In this document: positions 7,910 to 15,813 of the stretch, piece after piece
Layout of the letters: the number at the start of each line of letters is the position of its first letter
Numbering within the stretch: the first letter of the stretch is position 1
Assembly (NCBI RefSeq): GCF_003333325.1
Contig: NZ_QOLC01000002.1
Coordinates: 1 to 22,281, forward strand
Length of the DNA stretch: 22,281 nucleotides
Reading direction: 5' to 3'
Origin: Candidatus Ulvibacter alkanivorans
GTDB taxonomy: Bacteria > Bacteroidota > Bacteroidia > Flavobacteriales > Flavobacteriaceae
Position numbers and translations under genes: made by a program
The notes under the pieces: model-generated
The model's input: only the letters and a program-made list of their open reading frames with translations
What the model was told of the DNA's origin: nothing
Databases searched by the model: none

Positions 7910-8025
7910 CAAAATCAAATCTGTTTTTTACATATTTTGACAGAATTTTCTTCGGAAAAATATACCAAATTAATCCATTTAACGTTATCGTAGTCCTAAC
8001 AATGTAAACTTTAAAATTTAAACGT

Positions 8026-8853
8026 ATGAAAACCATCCTCAAGAAAATTGGGTGTATTGCACTAACGAGTGTTGCTTTATTAGCTACAAGTTGCTCTGAA
8101 GACGAAAGCCCAACCACCGAATTTCAATTCTCTGCAGAAGACTCCACACGTGCAGCTCAAGCCGATAATACAATAGAAGGAACGCTGGCTATTATGGAAA
8201 ATGGCTATGCCGAAGCTGAAGAAGGACGATCGAGTATTAATTCATTTTTTCCAGATTGTGCCACTGTACAATTTACCCCCAACGGAGACGGAGGCACCAT
8301 CGTACTAGATTTTGGAGATGGTTGCGAACTAAACAACGGAAGTATCGTAACTGGAATGATCACATTAGAATACGGAGCATTTATAGCCGGAACTCGTACT
8401 ATCGAATACACCTTCCAAGATTTTACCTATAATCAGAATGGTGTGAGCGGCGGTGGTACTATTCTTCGCGAAATTGCAAACGATAACGATAATCCGCAAT
8501 CTACGGTCAACGAAAGTATCACGGTTAGTTTTCCAAACACAGAGATTACCGCGACTCGCGACGGACTTAGAATCGCCGAGTGGATCGAAGGTGTAGGTAG
8601 TGGCACCTGGACCGATAATGTATATTCGATAACCGGTAATTGGGAAACTACATTTACCAATGGATTTCAACGTAATGGAGAAGTAACAGAGGCATTAATT
8701 CGTGAACTATCTTGTCTTTACTTAGTGAGTGGTGTGCTTGAAATAGAGCAACAGAATATTACGGCCCAATTAGATTTTGGAGATGGAAGTTGCGATAACA
8801 TCGCTGTTATCATTTTTAACGGTGAGACCATCCCAATAATATTGGGAAATTAA
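8026..8853 (+). CDS. Hypothetical lipoprotein with two DFGDG motifs
   Basis: 275 aa, start ATG. Residues 1-22 are a lipoprotein signal (KTILKK, then a hydrophobic run, then A-T-S) before Cys23, followed by an acidic spacer S-E-D-E-S. The mature part looks all-beta and is rich in T, G, N and E. The motif LDFGDG occurs twice: about 89-96 (VLDFGDGC, followed by E-L-N-N-G-S-I-V-T-G-M-I) and about 247-254 (LDFGDGSC). Each has an adjacent cysteine, so the two edges of the fold may be related or disulfide-linked. Similar uncharacterised lipoproteins occur widely in flavobacteria. No enzyme motif is recognised. It is a single-gene unit, divergent from rpsO and ending at the shared terminator with accD. 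The function is unknown; a surface or periplasmic structural role is only a guess. Confidence 0.85.
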   Translation: MKTILKKIGCIALTSVALLATSCSEDESPTTEFQFSAEDSTRAAQADNTIEGTLAIMENGYAEAEEGRSSINSFFPDCATVQFTPNGDGGTIVLDFGDGCELNNGSIVTGMITLEYGAFIAGTRTIEYTFQDFTYNQNGVSGGGTILREIANDNDNPQSTVNESITVSFPNTEITATRDGLRIAEWIEGVGSGTWTDNVYSITGNWETTFTNGFQRNGEVTEALIRELSCLYLVSGVLEIEQQNITAQLDFGDGSCDNIAVIIFNGETIPIILGN

Positions 8854-8871
8854 TCCTTGAAAATAAATTAT

Positions 8872-8906
8872 AAAAAAAATGTCCGCAATTTGCGGACATT
8901 TTTTTT
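8872..8906. terminator. Symmetric bidirectional terminator
   Basis: A stem GTCCGCA/TGCGGAC (8881-8887 with 8891-8897) is flanked by eight A on the left and eight T on the right, so the entire 35-bp element is a near-perfect palindrome. It works in principle for both the plus-strand lipoprotein gene (ends 8853) and minus-strand accD. The accD stop codon (8907-8905) overlaps the outer end of the A/T run. Confidence 0.9.
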
Positions 8907-9771
8907 AAGCAGTTTTTTCTCGTAACGGTCGGTTAAGTACCAGATCCAGATATAAGTTCAATTTTCGTTTTAGGTCACGTCTGTGAGTGATAAAATCAAG
9001 GAATCCATGATCCAATAAGAACTCGGCAGTTTGAAAACCTTCCGGCAATTCTTTTCCTGTAGTGTCTCGTACTACTCTAGGTCCTGCAAAACCGATTAAT
9101 GCTCCCGGCTCACTAATATTAATGTCACCAAGCATTGCAAAAGAGGCAGTAGTTCCTCCTGTGGTAGGGTCGGTACACAAAGAAATGTACGGTATACCGG
9201 CATCAGACAGTTGTGCGATCTTTGCACTAGTCTTTGCTAATTGCATTAACGAAAGGGCAGCTTCCATCATACGAGCGCCTCCACTTTTAGAGATCACCAT
9301 CAAAGGAATCTTTTTCTTAAGTGAATAATCGGCTGCTCGTGCAATCTTTTCACCTACAACACTTCCCATCGAACCACCAATAAAACTAAAATCCATACAA
9401 GCGATCACTAGGTCTTCACCCATTGATTTTCCAACGGCTGTGCGAACGGCATCATTCAATCCAGTCTTGTCTTGCGCTGCTTTCAGGCGATCTGTATATT
9501 TTTTAGTATCCTCGAATTTAAGTGGGTCCTTGGACGTAAGTCCTTTGTCTAATTCCTTGTATTTGTTGTCATCAAACAGAATTTCAAAGTATTCTTTACT
9601 ACCAATACGCACGTGATATCCGTCTTCCGGACTTACATAAAAATTACTTTCAAGTTCGTCACTGTCTACAATTTTACCTGTGGGCGACTTGTACCACAAC
9701 CCTTTAGGGACGTCCTTTTTTTCTTCGGTAGGTGTTTGTATTCCTTTTTTTGTTCTTTTAAACCAAGACAT
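8905..9771 (-). CDS. accD: Acetyl-CoA carboxylase carboxyltransferase subunit beta, without zinc ribbon
   Basis: 288 aa. It is the beta subunit of the carboxyltransferase that, with AccA, moves CO2 from biotin to acetyl-CoA to give malonyl-CoA for fatty-acid synthesis. The crotonase-like core is well conserved (about 105-275): [42 protein letters not shown]. The N-terminus aligns with E. coli AccD (M-S-W ... G-x-W-x-K) but the four zinc-binding cysteines are gone: the first CxxC becomes K-S-P-T-G and the second becomes V-S-P-E-D. The Zn-ribbon fold is thus kept in outline without metal ligands. It lies 56 bp downstream of fbaA on the same strand; no strong promoter is visible in that gap. Its stop is embedded in the edge of the downstream terminator. 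Confidence 0.96.
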   Translation of the reverse strand: MSWFKRTKKGIQTPTEEKKDVPKGLWYKSPTGKIVDSDELESNFYVSPEDGYHVRIGSKEYFEILFDDNKYKELDKGLTSKDPLKFEDTKKYTDRLKAAQDKTGLNDAVRTAVGKSMGEDLVIACMDFSFIGGSMGSVVGEKIARAADYSLKKKIPLMVISKSGGARMMEAALSLMQLAKTSAKIAQLSDAGIPYISLCTDPTTGGTTASFAMLGDINISEPGALIGFAGPRVVRDTTGKELPEGFQTAEFLLDHGFLDFITHRRDLKRKLNLYLDLVLNRPLREKTA

Positions 9772-9827
9772 ATTGTTGCTTTTAAGGGAGTTTTAATGGT
9801 CGTTCTTGTTAGAACTCAATTCCCGGT

Positions 9828-10895
9828 TTATAATGTGTTTATATTGTTAAGGTCTTCGAAAGCTTGTTTTAAACGTTTTTTAAACGTCAATTCGCCTTCT
9901 CGTAACCACTTTCTAGGGTCGTAATATTTCTTATTAGGTAATTCAGGACCATCTGGATTACCAATTTGTGTTTTTAGATATTCCATATGCTCACGCATAT
10001 AATCCCGAATACCTTCATTGAACGCGAACTGAAGATCGGTATCAATATTCATTTTTACGACACCGTATCCTATGGCTTCACGAATTTCTTCAAGGGTAGA
10101 TCCGCTTCCGCCGTGAAAAACAAAATCGATTGGATTAGCATCTGTTTCAAATTTTTTCTGGACATACTCCTGAGAATTTTTTAATATCTCGGGTGTTAGT
10201 TTTACGTTCCCCGGTTTGTAGACTCCGTGTACGTTTCCGAAGGCAGCAGCGATCGTAAACTGATCGCTAACTTTCATAAGTTCTTCGTATGCATATGCCA
10301 CTTCTTCGGGCTGTGTATATAGTTTAGACGAATCTACATCGGTATTGTCAACACCGTCTTCTTCACCACCGGTAATACCTAATTCTATTTCTAGGGTCAT
10401 CCCCATCTTACTCATTCGCTCCAAATAGCGTTTAGAGATTTCAATGTTCTCCTCAATAGGTTCTTCGGAAAGATCCAACATATGCGAACTGTATAAAGGG
10501 ACCCCATGTTGTTTGTAGTAAGCTTCACCTGCATCTAATAATCCGTCGATCCACGGAAGCAATTTCTTAGCACAGTGATCGGTGTGCAGAATAACAGTAG
10601 CTCCGTATTCTTTCGCCAATTCGTGAATGTGTTTTGCACCGGCAACGCCACCGGCAATGGCTGCTTTTTGGTCTTCGTTAGAAAGCCCTTTCCCAGCATT
10701 AAAATGTGCGCCACCGTTAGAGAATTGAATGATCACAGGCGATCGTAATTCGGCTGCTGTTTCAAGAACAGTATTGATAGAACTCGAGCCTACCACATTA
10801 ACAGCGGGCATCGCGAAACCGTTTGCTTTTGCGTATTGATGTATTTTTTGAACTTCTCTTCCGGTTGCTACCCCGGGATGGATATTATGATTCAT
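9828..10895 (-). CDS. fbaA: Class II fructose-bisphosphate aldolase
   Basis: 355 aa. It is a zinc-dependent aldolase that interconverts fructose 1,6-bisphosphate with dihydroxyacetone phosphate and glyceraldehyde 3-phosphate in glycolysis and gluconeogenesis. It is the E. coli FbaA type (class IIA). The catalytic Asp106 and Zn ligand His107 are in H-T-D-H-C; the other metal and phosphate-loop residues are Glu in L-E-I-E-L-G (about 168-173), His223 in G-N-V-H-G and His261 in F-H-G-G-S-G-S. Numbering is offset by only three from the E. coli enzyme, so the protein is complete. An own promoter is likely (TATTTTTG at 10924-10917), placing the start site about 15-20 bp before the ATG in the 44-bp gap after tamL. 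accD follows. Confidence 0.97.
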   Translation of the reverse strand: MNHNIHPGVATGREVQKIHQYAKANGFAMPAVNVVGSSSINTVLETAAELRSPVIIQFSNGGAHFNAGKGLSNEDQKAAIAGGVAGAKHIHELAKEYGATVILHTDHCAKKLLPWIDGLLDAGEAYYKQHGVPLYSSHMLDLSEEPIEENIEISKRYLERMSKMGMTLEIELGITGGEEDGVDNTDVDSSKLYTQPEEVAYAYEELMKVSDQFTIAAAFGNVHGVYKPGNVKLTPEILKNSQEYVQKKFETDANPIDFVFHGGSGSTLEEIREAIGYGVVKMNIDTDLQFAFNEGIRDYMREHMEYLKTQIGNPDGPELPNKKYYDPRKWLREGELTFKKRLKQAFEDLNNINTL

Positions 10896-10916
10896 AGAGA
10901 TGACTAATTAGGATAG

Positions 10917-10924
10917 CAAAAATA
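10917..10924 (-). promoter_or_regulatory. fbaA promoter -7 box
   Basis: TATTTTTG on the minus strand is an exact TAnnTTTG match, 22 bp before the fbaA ATG and within the 44-bp gap after the tamL-like gene. A matching -33 TTG is not evident, so strength is uncertain. Confidence 0.5.
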
Positions 10925-10939
10925 ACAAATTTTAATGGT

Positions 10940-13555
10940 TTAGAAGGGATAGTTGATGCCGATGTTATACACAGCATTATTAAAATTGTAATCTTTAAAC
11001 CAACGTTCTCCCTCCGGTCTTGCCGGGTCGTGTGTCTTAAAGCCAATATCGAATCGCAAAACAAAAAAGCCAAAGTCGTATCGCAATCCGAAGCCTGAAG
11101 CAACCGCCAACTCTTTTAGATCACCAATTCCTTCAAATCGAGATGCAGGGTCTTCTACATTATCGAAAATATTCCAGATGTTGCCTGTATCAACAAAAAA
11201 CGCTCCTTTAAAGGCACCTAGAATTGTATAGCGATATTCGGCATTTAGTGCGATCTTAAGGTTGGCATCATTAAATTCGTTAGGGTTTCCACTACTTCCG
11301 GGGCCTAGTTCGTAAGCCCGCCAGCCTCTATTGTCATTAGCCCCTCCGGCAAAGTAACTTCTGGTAAACGGAATACTTCTACTGTTTCCGTAAGGCACAG
11401 CAAGTCCGCCAAAAGTGCGTATAGCAAATATATTATCGGCATTCAAAGCCCAATGCTTAATGTACTCGAACTCCCCTTTGGCATATTGAGAAAACGCAAC
11501 TCCTAAGGTCTCAAAATTACCGTTTTCGTTCTTTTCGAAATTTGAAAGACTAGCGATCCCTGAAAGTAGATTACCGGCGGTCTCTATTTTCCAACGAATT
11601 CGTGAGAAGTTCTTATCGAAAATGTTTTCTCGTGTATCACGAGTCCATGTAAAATTACTCGCAAAGATGAGGTTGTTCTCGGTAAGTCGGTCTTTACGCT
11701 CATCGATGGTGCGCACTGTATCGAAGTCATCTCGGTTGCCGCTGGTGGGATTTATAGTACCCATTAATACATCGTCGATAAAATTATTGGCACCCGACGG
11801 AATCGTGAGTTGCAATTCATCGTCTACCAAGGTGTAATACTCCGGATCTATCGTACCCGGATTGTTGATTTCGATATTTTGAGCGATATCGTTCAATTGC
11901 TCGAACGAACTTCTAAATACGTTAAAATAATTCTCTACGTTTAGATTTCTCACGTATTGAATATTGAGTAGGTCTAAACGGTAGTTCTTTATCTTCGAGG
12001 GTTTCCATTGGTAATTGAAGATGGTACTTAAATTTTGCCTATCTAAACCAATATTATTTTGAGCGTTAAAACCGATGCTGATATTGGTAGATGGCGACAT
12101 GTACTTAGGAATGATCTTGTCGGTATTTAAAGGAAATAAAATACTTGGGAAGGACAGTTTTACATCGGCTCCAAGATCTGAAGTGTCAAAAAAACTGCTA
12201 TTTCTGTCTGCTGAAGATCCCACGCTACCACCTGCTGTTAGTTCTAATGTCTCGGCACCTCGAAAAACATTCCGAATTAAAAAAGAAGAACTAAAACCGA
12301 TACCGAAAGGTTGAATGGTTGAGGTATAGGCATCGAAATCGACTCCAAGGGTATACTTTTTCTTCGGGCTCAATAATACCGTCGCAATCAAACCGGTGCC
12401 GGTGGTATCACTTTTGTCTTCTTGATACGTGATCGAAGGGTATTTGAATATGCGTAGATCACTTATTTGGTTGTAGGTAAGCGTACGATCAATATCTTTA
12501 AAAATTGCATTGGGCGCGATCGAAATGGCATCGGTAATGGCCTTGGGTCGGTAGGCTAAATCGTCGTAGCTGTATATCTTATACCCTTTATAATTTGCCG
12601 AATCTTGGAATCGTTCGTTTCTGTTTTCAAAAAGATAATCGGTTACCACACGTACTTGATTGATACGATGCACCTTAAATTCTTCCGTATACGTGGAATC
12701 CCCAACTGTTATTTTCCTATTGGGTATTAAATACGTAATGTTGGCCTTATGTCCTGTATTTACTGTATCACCTTCAAATCGAACATAATCTTGGTCGAAA
12801 TGGAATAGGCCCGAATTTCTAAATTGAATGGTCAATCGGTCACGTTCATTCTGAAAATCGCTTGCAGCATACTGCTGCCCGCTCTTTATAAACGTATTAT
12901 TCTTACTGTCTTGAAATAATGAATCGACTACAGGAGAGGCGATTTCCGTAGTAATAGAATCGATAATATAAGGTTGGTAACGCTGAATGTTATATTTAAC
13001 AGAAGCCCTTTTATCTTTCTTTTCACTAGGAGTAATGGTGTAGTCTCCGGTGGTGTTGAACCACCCTCTTTTAGCATACCACGATTTTATTCGGTCCAGT
13101 GATTTCTCTGTTTTCTCTTCACTTATTATGACCGGTGCATCTCCCGACTCCTCTAACCATTCGTTAAACCCAACATAACTATTGCCAATTTCCTCAACTT
13201 GTTTACGAGAAATAAAATTAACCAAGCGTTCCTCTCGTTCAGGCTTTCTATGCAGCCACCTCTGGTAGGTTGAGTCCGGATGTGGATCGGCCAAATTATA
13301 AATATGCAGCCCAAAAGGAATCCCCAATAACGGGATTTTAGGATTGGGTCTTTGGTACAATTGGCTGTAGACCCCGGCATCGTTAATTTCAACACTGTCT
13401 ACAACGATCGTATTTTCGGTCAATAAGAATTTATCTGCAGGTACCCGTTTAACAGCATTACAGGAAATAAGAAGTACTGTTACTGTTAAAAATAATGATA
13501 TTTTTGTGAGGTGTCTGGTCAATGGGTGCAAATTACTCAAGTTCAAAAATAGCAT
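10940..13555 (-). CDS. tamL: TamL-like lipid-anchored TamA/BamA-family outer-membrane protein
   Basis: About 871 aa from the ATG at 13555. It has an N-terminal lipoprotein signal (T-R-H-L-T-K, hydrophobic core, L-L-I-S-C), then a periplasmic region with POTRA-like segments (about 40-420), then a C-terminal 16-strand barrel of the Omp85/D15 type. Evidence for the barrel: F-x-R-S-Y-F-A-G-G-A-N-D-N-R-G-W-R-A-Y (the conserved lid motif region), G-F-G-L-R-Y-D-F-G, R-F-D-I-G-F-K and a final aromatic Y-P-F. A lipid-anchored TamA variant (TamL) is known in Bacteroidota, and the lipobox fits it. TamL is thought to act with TamB in envelope assembly; no tamB is visible here. Start uncertain: an ATG at 13576 would overlap the divergent methyltransferase gene, and a TTG at 13522 would give a more canonical 20-residue signal peptide. 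fbaA lies 44 bp downstream. Confidence 0.88.
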   Translation of the reverse strand: MLFLNLSNLHPLTRHLTKISLFLTVTVLLISCNAVKRVPADKFLLTENTIVVDSVEINDAGVYSQLYQRPNPKIPLLGIPFGLHIYNLADPHPDSTYQRWLHRKPEREERLVNFISRKQVEEIGNSYVGFNEWLEESGDAPVIISEEKTEKSLDRIKSWYAKRGWFNTTGDYTITPSEKKDKRASVKYNIQRYQPYIIDSITTEIASPVVDSLFQDSKNNTFIKSGQQYAASDFQNERDRLTIQFRNSGLFHFDQDYVRFEGDTVNTGHKANITYLIPNRKITVGDSTYTEEFKVHRINQVRVVTDYLFENRNERFQDSANYKGYKIYSYDDLAYRPKAITDAISIAPNAIFKDIDRTLTYNQISDLRIFKYPSITYQEDKSDTTGTGLIATVLLSPKKKYTLGVDFDAYTSTIQPFGIGFSSSFLIRNVFRGAETLELTAGGSVGSSADRNSSFFDTSDLGADVKLSFPSILFPLNTDKIIPKYMSPSTNISIGFNAQNNIGLDRQNLSTIFNYQWKPSKIKNYRLDLLNIQYVRNLNVENYFNVFRSSFEQLNDIAQNIEINNPGTIDPEYYTLVDDELQLTIPSGANNFIDDVLMGTINPTSGNRDDFDTVRTIDERKDRLTENNLIFASNFTWTRDTRENIFDKNFSRIRWKIETAGNLLSGIASLSNFEKNENGNFETLGVAFSQYAKGEFEYIKHWALNADNIFAIRTFGGLAVPYGNSRSIPFTRSYFAGGANDNRGWRAYELGPGSSGNPNEFNDANLKIALNAEYRYTILGAFKGAFFVDTGNIWNIFDNVEDPASRFEGIGDLKELAVASGFGLRYDFGFFVLRFDIGFKTHDPARPEGERWFKDYNFNNAVYNIGINYPF

Positions 13556-13558
13556 AAT

Positions 13559-14287
13559 TTGATAAGTAAAGGTCAAATAAAATTAATAACAAGTTTACAG
13601 CAAAAAAAGTACCGCGATAAAACCGGACTCTTTATTGCCGAAGGACCCAAAGTCATTCAAGAGCTAGTAGCTTCAGGGGTGCGGTTGCATTCGCTTTTTT
13701 CTACGGAAACTTTTGAAGACGCATCGGTAACCACTACTATTGTTACTGCCGCCGAACTTCAGAAAATAAGCGCTTTAACAACTGCCAATACTGCTTTGGC
13801 CGTGTTTGAAAAACCGGAACAAACAGTTCCACATTATGAAGGACTCACAGTTGCTCTCGATGCGATTAGGGATCCCGGTAATTTGGGAACCATCATCCGC
13901 TTGTGCGATTGGTTTGGTATACAACATTTGATCTGCTCGACCGATACGGCCGACTGTTATAATCCTAAGGTAGTGCAAGCAACGATGGGTTCGTTGGCAC
14001 GTGTTACTGTTTCATACGTTGATCTTAAGGAATTCCTTCAAAATGCAGAAGTGCCAATTTACGGAGCCATGCTTCAAGGTACTAATGTATATACGGCACA
14101 GATGCCAACCAATGCAATACTGGTAATGGGAAATGAATCGAGAGGGGTTTCCGAAGCAATTCAGCAACAACTAACACATCGATTAACCATTCCACAATTT
14201 GGAACTTCAAAAGACACCGAAAGCTTGAATGTTGCAACGGCTACGGCAATATTAGTAAGCGAGTTTAGACGTGCTACTGGAAGGTAA
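13559..14287 (+). CDS. TrmH/SpoU-family RNA 2'-O-methyltransferase
   Basis: 242 aa. SAM-dependent ribose 2'-O-methyltransferase of the SPOUT superfamily acting on tRNA or rRNA; the target cannot be read from sequence. An N-terminal substrate-binding domain (about 1-85; I-K-L-I-T-S-L-Q-Q-K-K-Y-R, F-I-A-E-G) is followed by the SpoU core: motif 1 at 100-116 (LDAIRDPGNLGTIIRLC), motif 2 at 189-197 (VMGNESRGV) and motif 3 at 210-230 (I-P ... SLNVATATA), which form the knotted cofactor site. The start is TTG at 13559; an in-frame stop at 13550-13552 and no ATG between leave no earlier ATG possible, and the N-terminus fits homologues. Divergent from the tamL-like gene with start codons about 3 bp apart, and its 3' end overlaps porT by 14 bp. 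Confidence 0.93.
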   Translation: MISKGQIKLITSLQQKKYRDKTGLFIAEGPKVIQELVASGVRLHSLFSTETFEDASVTTTIVTAAELQKISALTTANTALAVFEKPEQTVPHYEGLTVALDAIRDPGNLGTIIRLCDWFGIQHLICSTDTADCYNPKVVQATMGSLARVTVSYVDLKEFLQNAEVPIYGAMLQGTNVYTAQMPTNAILVMGNESRGVSEAIQQQLTHRLTIPQFGTSKDTESLNVATATAILVSEFRRATGR

Positions 14288-14981
14288 AATTGACAAAGAT
14301 TCCGCGAGTCGCCATCTTGTCGATGTTGCCGGTCCACGGACTGTTAGGGTCTTCATCTCGCACCAATTCATCACTCATTGCGAATACTCCTCTAATTGAA
14401 GGTGTAAATTTAAAATAGTAGAGGTAAAAATCGATACCAAATCCTAATTCGAAATAGGAGGTGTTCTTGGTCATTCTAAACTCACCCGAAAAATTGTCCT
14501 CCGGGTTGTCTTGATTGCTTGAAAGGTTGACCGAAGCAGAGATACCGCCTACAATAAATGGTTTGAAATTATTAAGTCGTTTCGTAGAAATTTTAACTAA
14601 AAGAGGTACGTGGATATAGGTTGATTTTGCCTCTCGCAGAAAATCTTTTTCTTCTTCAAAGCCGGGAAAAATCAAATTGCGTTGTGTATAGTACAAGCCC
14701 GGTTCGAGACGTAGATTTACGTAGTTGTTAATGCGCATATCACCTACAAGTCCTACATTAAATCCTGCTTCTCCTTCTACCAAGACATCGGTATTCGCAT
14801 CCCCTAGATCTTCTTTATAATCAAATTTAAAATCATAGCTGTTAAAGCCCAAAAAGTACCCCCACGTTAAAAAACGGTTGTCGAAGGTTTCTAAATTGGA
14901 AAGTCGTTCCTTGTTAAACAGCTGTGCTTGAGCAGATTGCGCCAAGAAAATAAATGCTAACAGGTAAAAGATTCTTCTCAT
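14274..14981 (-). CDS. porT: PorT-family outer-membrane beta-barrel protein (type IX secretion)
   Basis: 235 aa. Sec signal peptide at residues 1-19 (R-R, hydrophobic run, S-A-Q-A before Q20), then a small beta-barrel with alternating strands: W-G-Y-F-L-G-F-N-S-Y-D-F-K, L-R-L-E-P-G-L-Y-Y-T-Q-R, F-E-L-G-F-G-I-D-F-Y-L-Y-Y-F-K, and a C-terminal F-V-N-F-T-F-Q. It matches the PorT/SprT family, a component needed for the type IX secretion system and, in gliding species, for surface adhesin export. Position supports it: it follows ubiE by 3 bp on the same strand, a recurrent arrangement in flavobacteria. The stop lies inside the end of the convergent methyltransferase gene (14-bp overlap). Its presence predicts that the organism has a T9SS; whether it glides cannot be said. 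Confidence 0.9.
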   Translation of the reverse strand: MRRIFYLLAFIFLAQSAQAQLFNKERLSNLETFDNRFLTWGYFLGFNSYDFKFDYKEDLGDANTDVLVEGEAGFNVGLVGDMRINNYVNLRLEPGLYYTQRNLIFPGFEEEKDFLREAKSTYIHVPLLVKISTKRLNNFKPFIVGGISASVNLSSNQDNPEDNFSGEFRMTKNTSYFELGFGIDFYLYYFKFTPSIRGVFAMSDELVRDEDPNSPWTGNIDKMATRGIFVNFTFQ

Positions 14982-14984
14982 ATA

Positions 14985-15716
14985 TTATTTGGTAGCTGTG
15001 TAAATCGTTGCCACGCCAAATGTTTGTGGATTATTTTTCACTTCTATAAACCCAATTTTGCGTAAAATATTGTTGAGTTCCTCTCCGTGAGGAAAAACGG
15101 AAGCACTTTCACTTAGATAGCGATAGGCTACTTTGTCTTTAGAAAACACTTTTCCTATAAATGGTAAGACCTTGCGCGCATAAAAATAATACCCTTGTTT
15201 AAATGGGGTCTTGGTGGGGACCGAAGTCTCTAAGATCACAAATAAGCCGCCGGGTACTAACACTCTGTAGATCTCAGCAAGTCCTTTTTCCAAATGTTCA
15301 AAATTCCGAATCCCAAAGGATACGGTAATAGCATCAAACTCATTGTCTTTAAAAGGCAAGGCTTCACTGTCTCCTTTAATGAATTCAATTTTATCTGAAA
15401 GCGAATTGCCTTCAATTTTCTTTCTTGCTACCGAAAGCATACCTTCTGAAAGATCGAGGCCCACAATGCTGGCATCCGGTATTTTTGAAGCAAACTGAAT
15501 GGCCAGATCACCCGTCCCTGTCGCAATGTCTAAAACGTTTGAAGGATTTGTCGCAGCCACTTTCTTTATAACTTTCTTTCGCCAGGCCGTGTCTGTACCC
15601 AAAGAGATCACACGGTTAAGTCCGTCGTACTTCCCCGAAATAGTATCGAACATTTGTTCGACCTGCTCTTTTTTATTGAGCGCTGAATCTTTGTAAGGAG
15701 TTACTTTTTTCTTCAT
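14985..15716 (-). CDS. ubiE: Demethylmenaquinone methyltransferase (UbiE/MenG)
   Basis: 243 aa. Class I SAM-dependent C-methyltransferase performing the final step of menaquinone synthesis (demethylmenaquinone to menaquinone). In Bacteroidota, which use menaquinone, it is better called MenG, although databases usually write UbiE. Features: V-E-Q-M-F-D-T-I-S-G-K-Y-D-x-L-N-R at about 19-35, motif I V-L-D-I-A-T-G-T-G-D-L-A at 61-72, an acidic ribose-binding residue in G-L-D-L-S (86-90), and I-E-F-I-K-G-D-S-E-A-L-P-F at 110-122. It is the first gene of a two-gene unit with porT (3-bp gap). The promoter lies in the 151-bp divergent gap to trkA, where a TAGTTTTG box and an inverted repeat sit upstream of the ATG. 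Confidence 0.96.
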   Translation of the reverse strand: MKKKVTPYKDSALNKKEQVEQMFDTISGKYDGLNRVISLGTDTAWRKKVIKKVAATNPSNVLDIATGTGDLAIQFASKIPDASIVGLDLSEGMLSVARKKIEGNSLSDKIEFIKGDSEALPFKDNEFDAITVSFGIRNFEHLEKGLAEIYRVLVPGGLFVILETSVPTKTPFKQGYYFYARKVLPFIGKVFSKDKVAYRYLSESASVFPHGEELNNILRKIGFIEVKNNPQTFGVATIYTATK

Positions 15717-15724
15717 TATTAGTT

Positions 15725-15750
15725 CTGCTTGCCTCGCATTTGGCAGGCAG
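15725..15750. repeat. Inverted repeat upstream of ubiE
   Basis: CTGCTTGCC (15725-15733) and GGCAGGCAG (15742-15750) are complementary at eight of nine positions, and the ninth is a G-T pair read on the plus strand. The loop is 8 nt. It abuts the TAGTTTTG promoter box, so it overlaps the expected transcription start of ubiE. A DNA operator or a leader hairpin are both possible. Confidence 0.45.
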
Positions 15751-15758
15751 CAAAACTA
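15751..15758 (-). promoter_or_regulatory. ubiE promoter -7 box
   Basis: TAGTTTTG on the minus strand is an exact match to TAnnTTTG, 34 bp before the ubiE ATG. No TTG lies at the preferred -33 distance. The following bases (CTGCCTGCC) parallel those after the rpsO box. Confidence 0.5.
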
Positions 15759-15813
15759 CAAATTTTATCATTGTTAGCGGCTAATTCACCATATTTTACA
15801 TTTAGGGCTAAAT

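Noticed and set aside
7871..7910. Larger pairing GTACT/AGTAC around the rpsO leader hairpin
   Set aside because: One arm lies inside the -7 promoter box and so would not be in the mRNA.
7836..8117. Minus-strand frame of 93 codons across the rpsO/lipoprotein intergenic region
   Set aside because: It covers the rpsO promoter and the lipoprotein signal-peptide region on the opposite strand, and its composition is not protein-like.
9802..9815. GTTCT-TGTT-AGAAC hairpin between fbaA and accD
   Set aside because: Only five base pairs, no T-run, and this size of palindrome is expected by chance in a short A/T-rich gap.
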